6,708 nt of DNA from Hyphomonadaceae bacterium (lineage in GTDB: Bacteria > Pseudomonadota > Alphaproteobacteria > Caulobacterales > Hyphomonadaceae). Of the stretch, positions 5,140 to 6,708 are shown piece by piece (the stretch's first letter is position 1; the number at the start of each line of letters is the position of its first letter). The stretch lies in NCBI GenBank assembly GCA_030696545.1, contig JAUYSA010000081.1, forward strand, positions 1 through 6,708, read 5' to 3'. The notes below the pieces were generated by a model. The model was given only the letters and a program-made list of their open reading frames with translations, searched no databases and was not told where the DNA came from. The translations under genes were made by a program, and so were the position numbers.

Positions 5140-5160
5140 CTGAAACGACAACGGTTTCAG
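5140..5160 (-). terminator. Palindrome across the stop codon of the tRNA-editing gene
   Basis: CTGAAAC (5140-5146) and GTTTCAG (5154-5160) are perfect 7-bp inverted repeats with a 7-nt loop. The TGA stop (5157-5159) lies within one arm. Without a following T-run it is at best a weak terminator, so read-through into cnoX remains likely. Confidence 0.3.
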
Positions 5161-5723
5161 CCAGGGCCCAGTTTCGTGAAGTCGATGCGGGTGACGGTAT
5201 GGCCCGTCGCCTCGGCAAAGCCAAGGAAGTCGTCCCGTGAAATCGACGTGGTCATGTCGTTGCGGAGCGGGTGAAAATTGAGCGTTTCATGGACCATAAG
5301 CGCTTCTTCCAGAACAAAACGCACACGTTTTGCCTCATCATTCAGCACTGAAAAGCCTGTCACCGAGCCGGGGGTGACGCCCAGCGCCTCCCACAGCAGG
5401 GGGGCGTCGGTGAATGACAGGCGCTGGGTTCCCAGCTCTCGGTGAACCTGATTGAGCGCCAGCTGGCTGGTTCCCAGCGCCGAGATCAGCACGAGCTGGC
5501 CTTGTCTGTCCTTCATGAAGAGGTTCTTGGTATGCCCGCCCGGCAGGTGGGCCTTCACCAGATTGCTTTCCGCCACGGTGAAGACCTTGGCGTGGCTGAT
5601 GGTCGATGTGCGGATGCCCAGCCTGTCGAGCAGGGCAAAGAGCGGCTTTTCCGGCTCGCGGCTGAAATCGTCCGAGGCGGGCATGGGTCCCCGGCTGCCT
5701 GAGGGCGCGCTTTGATCTGTCAT
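5157..5723 (-). CDS. Prolyl-tRNA editing protein, ProXp-ala type (YbaK/ProX family)
   Basis: This 188-residue protein is a free-standing trans-editing deacylase of the YbaK/INS superfamily. Such enzymes hydrolyse mischarged Ala-tRNA(Pro), made when prolyl-tRNA synthetase mistakes alanine for proline. Motifs are HAKVFTVAES (44-53), GGHTKNLFMKD (62-72, the signature with conserved Lys), GVTPGSVTGFSVLND (115-129) and NFHPLRNDMTTSIS (149-162), all typical of the ProXp-ala/PrdX branch rather than YbaK, which acts on Cys-tRNA(Pro). The frame stays open far upstream, through the antisense of the DUF6065 gene. I place the start at ATG 5723 because homology begins soon after. A second ATG at 5684 (residue 14) is also possible and has a GGGGA upstream. 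Residues 1-25 are polar and poorly conserved. Confidence 0.9.
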   Translation of the reverse strand: MTDQSAPSGSRGPMPASDDFSREPEKPLFALLDRLGIRTSTISHAKVFTVAESNLVKAHLPGGHTKNLFMKDRQGQLVLISALGTSQLALNQVHRELGTQRLSFTDAPLLWEALGVTPGSVTGFSVLNDEAKRVRFVLEEALMVHETLNFHPLRNDMTTSISRDDFLGFAEATGHTVTRIDFTKLGPG

Positions 5724-5780
5724 GATCGCTGGTCTAGATGTCGTCACAGCGAATTTGAAGGCCAGTGACACGGGAATCCC
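5724..5780. promoter_or_regulatory. Divergent intergenic region
   Basis: The 57 bp between the divergent start codons of the tRNA-editing gene and the DUF6065 gene must hold promoter signals for both unless the starts are misplaced. A GGGA 7 nt before 5781 is the likely ribosome binding site of the plus-strand gene. I cannot point to a convincing -35/-10 pair. Such a short gap suggests overlapping promoters, or promoters reaching into either gene. Confidence 0.4.
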
Positions 5781-6542
5781 ATGCGTCTCGACTGCTACAA
5801 GATCCACGAGTGGGCGCCGCAGATCGTGCCGGGGCAGGGGCGGCGCGAATGGATGGACGCGTTCCAGGACCGGCATCCGTATCGCTGCCTGCCGTTGACC
5901 ATGGCGAATTGCTCGGGCTGGGAAATCCTGTGCCCGGTCGGCCTCACCATCGAATGGGATGGCGGCCTGATGGAAGAGAACATCAGGATCACGGGCGATG
6001 AAGAGTGGCCGCCGGTAAAGAATGTCGCCGATAGCCATTTCCGGCGCGGCATCGTCACCTTCCATACCGGCCACCTGTTCCGCACCGAGCCCGGCTGGCG
6101 CGTCTGGACGATGGGCCCGCCGAACGAGCCGAAGGACGGGATCTATCCATTGCAGGGGCTGGTCGAGACCGAATGGCTGCCTTTCCCCTTCACCATGAAC
6201 TGGCAGATGACGCGGCCCGGAAAAGTCCGCTTCGAGAAGGGCGAGCCGTTCTGTTTCCTGACGCTGGTGCAGGACACCAAGCTTGAGGAAGTGCAGCCGT
6301 CGCTCCGCCTGCTGGCCGACAATCCGGAGCTCAATGAGGAGTTCAAGGTCTGGGCGGAAAGCCGGGGCGACTTCAACAAGCGCCTGCAGAGCCGCGAGGC
6401 AGAGGCCATGAAGGAACGCTGGCAACGCCATTACATGAAGGGCGAGAAAGTCGCCGGCGGGCAGGCGGAAACCCACCAGACCAAGCGGAAACTCAAGGAA
6501 CCCAAGGCGCCGCCGAAGCCTTTGCCGGGGCTGGGGGGATAG
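5781..6542 (+). CDS. DUF6065 family protein
   Basis: This 253-residue protein matches my recollection of the DUF6065 family, uncharacterised proteins found mainly in alphaproteobacteria. Landmark stretches are WMDAFQDRHPYRCLPLTMANCSGWEILCP (24-52), the FHTGHLFRTEPGWRVWTMGPPNEPKDGIYPLQGLVETEWLPFPFTMNW block (94-141), and KGEPFCFLTLVQDTKLEEV (153-171). The aromatic- and proline-rich middle suggests a compact beta fold, possibly with a small-molecule pocket, but no catalytic set is recognisable. The C-terminal 60 residues are charged and helical, ending in a Lys- and Pro-rich tail (235-250) that may be disordered. There is no signal peptide or membrane segment, so it is likely cytoplasmic. The ATG at 5781 follows GGGA by 7 nt. 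It is divergent from the tRNA-editing gene, which gives no clear functional hint. Confidence 0.85.
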   Translation: MRLDCYKIHEWAPQIVPGQGRREWMDAFQDRHPYRCLPLTMANCSGWEILCPVGLTIEWDGGLMEENIRITGDEEWPPVKNVADSHFRRGIVTFHTGHLFRTEPGWRVWTMGPPNEPKDGIYPLQGLVETEWLPFPFTMNWQMTRPGKVRFEKGEPFCFLTLVQDTKLEEVQPSLRLLADNPELNEEFKVWAESRGDFNKRLQSREAEAMKERWQRHYMKGEKVAGGQAETHQTKRKLKEPKAPPKPLPGLGG

Positions 6543-6581
6543 TTTGCGGTTTGGCGGGGCGGATAGCTGCACAGACGCCCC

Positions 6582-6611
6582 TTGCGCCTCTCGCCGCTTT
6601 TGGCTTATAGA
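6582..6611 (+). promoter_or_regulatory. Possible promoter of the tRNA-Gly gene
   Basis: TTGCGC (6582-6587) and TATAGA (6606-6611) lie 18 bp apart; reading the -10 as TTATAG (6605) makes it 17. Matches to consensus are partial. Transcription would begin near 6618, giving a leader of about 34 nt before the mature tRNA at 6652. Confidence 0.35.
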
Positions 6612-6624
6612 CCCCCCTCCCGAA

Positions 6625-6642
6625 GCCCTTAGGGGCCTTTTT
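6625..6642 (+). terminator. Possible weak terminator after DUF6065
   Basis: GCCC (6625-6628) and GGGC (6633-6636) form a short 4-bp stem with loop TTAG, followed by C and TTTTT (6638-6642). The T-run is good but the stem is short. If the promoter proposed at 6582-6611 is right, this lies inside the tRNA leader, which argues against one of the two calls. Confidence 0.35.
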
Positions 6643-6651
6643 ACCCAGCGA

Positions 6652-6708
<57 letters not shown>

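Noticed and set aside
4404..5240. Plus-strand open frame of 278 codons opposite cnoX
   Set aside because: It is the antisense of a clear thioredoxin-TPR gene and lacks any family motif; high GC keeps such frames open.
5724..6572. Upstream extension of the tRNA-editing gene to a 471-residue protein
   Set aside because: The extra 283 residues are the antisense reading of the well-conserved DUF6065 gene and show no domain; homology starts just after 5723.

Overview
The window reads as an ordinary stretch of a GC-rich alphaproteobacterial chromosome, most likely Caulobacterales or Hyphomonadaceae-like. This is inferred from the gene families (LON-domain protein followed by Trm112, thioredoxin-TPR CnoX, ProXp-ala-type tRNA editing protein, DUF6065), the codon bias, and palindromic intergenic repeats of a kind common in that class. 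No species can be named from the sequence alone.

Layout, left to right. Positions 1-246 hold no supportable gene but contain a 100-bp palindromic element (121-220) that can fold into three hairpins. Minus-strand housekeeping genes follow: a DUF971 protein (247-603), a double-hairpin intergenic repeat (624-689), a Trm112-like protein (698-940), a stand-alone LON substrate-binding-domain protein (937-1611, overlapping Trm112 by ATGA), and a MAPEG membrane protein (1727-2137). The MAPEG gene has an 11-bp perfect hairpin buried over its ribosome binding site. After a gene-free stretch (2167-2474) come three plus-strand genes: a small exported DUF1344-like protein (2475-2774) with a textbook terminator, then a split thiamine-diphosphate decarboxylase whose two subunits overlap by ATGA (2890-3417 and 3414-3998). 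A long inverted pair of repeats (4005-4117) separates this module from two more minus-strand genes, cnoX (4131-5075) and a prolyl-tRNA editing protein (5157-5723). A DUF6065 protein (5781-6542) is divergent from the editing gene. The window ends inside a tRNA-Gly(GCC) gene (6652 onward).

How the genes fit together: the minus-strand genes are mostly protein and translation quality-control functions (mis-acylated tRNA clearance, chaperone-thioredoxin, LON-domain protein, Trm112). In my recollection of related genomes, the editing protein, CnoX, LON and Trm112 genes often lie next to one another. Here about 2.5 kb (MAPEG, DUF1344-like protein and TPP enzyme, plus repeats) separates cnoX from the LON gene, which suggests an insertion or rearrangement.

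I found no CRISPR array, transposase, phage gene or defence system. The best candidates for a second look are the Shine-Dalgarno-sequestering hairpin of the MAPEG gene, the structured repeats, the split TPP enzyme of unknown substrate, and the uncharacterised DUF6065 gene beside the tRNA-editing gene.
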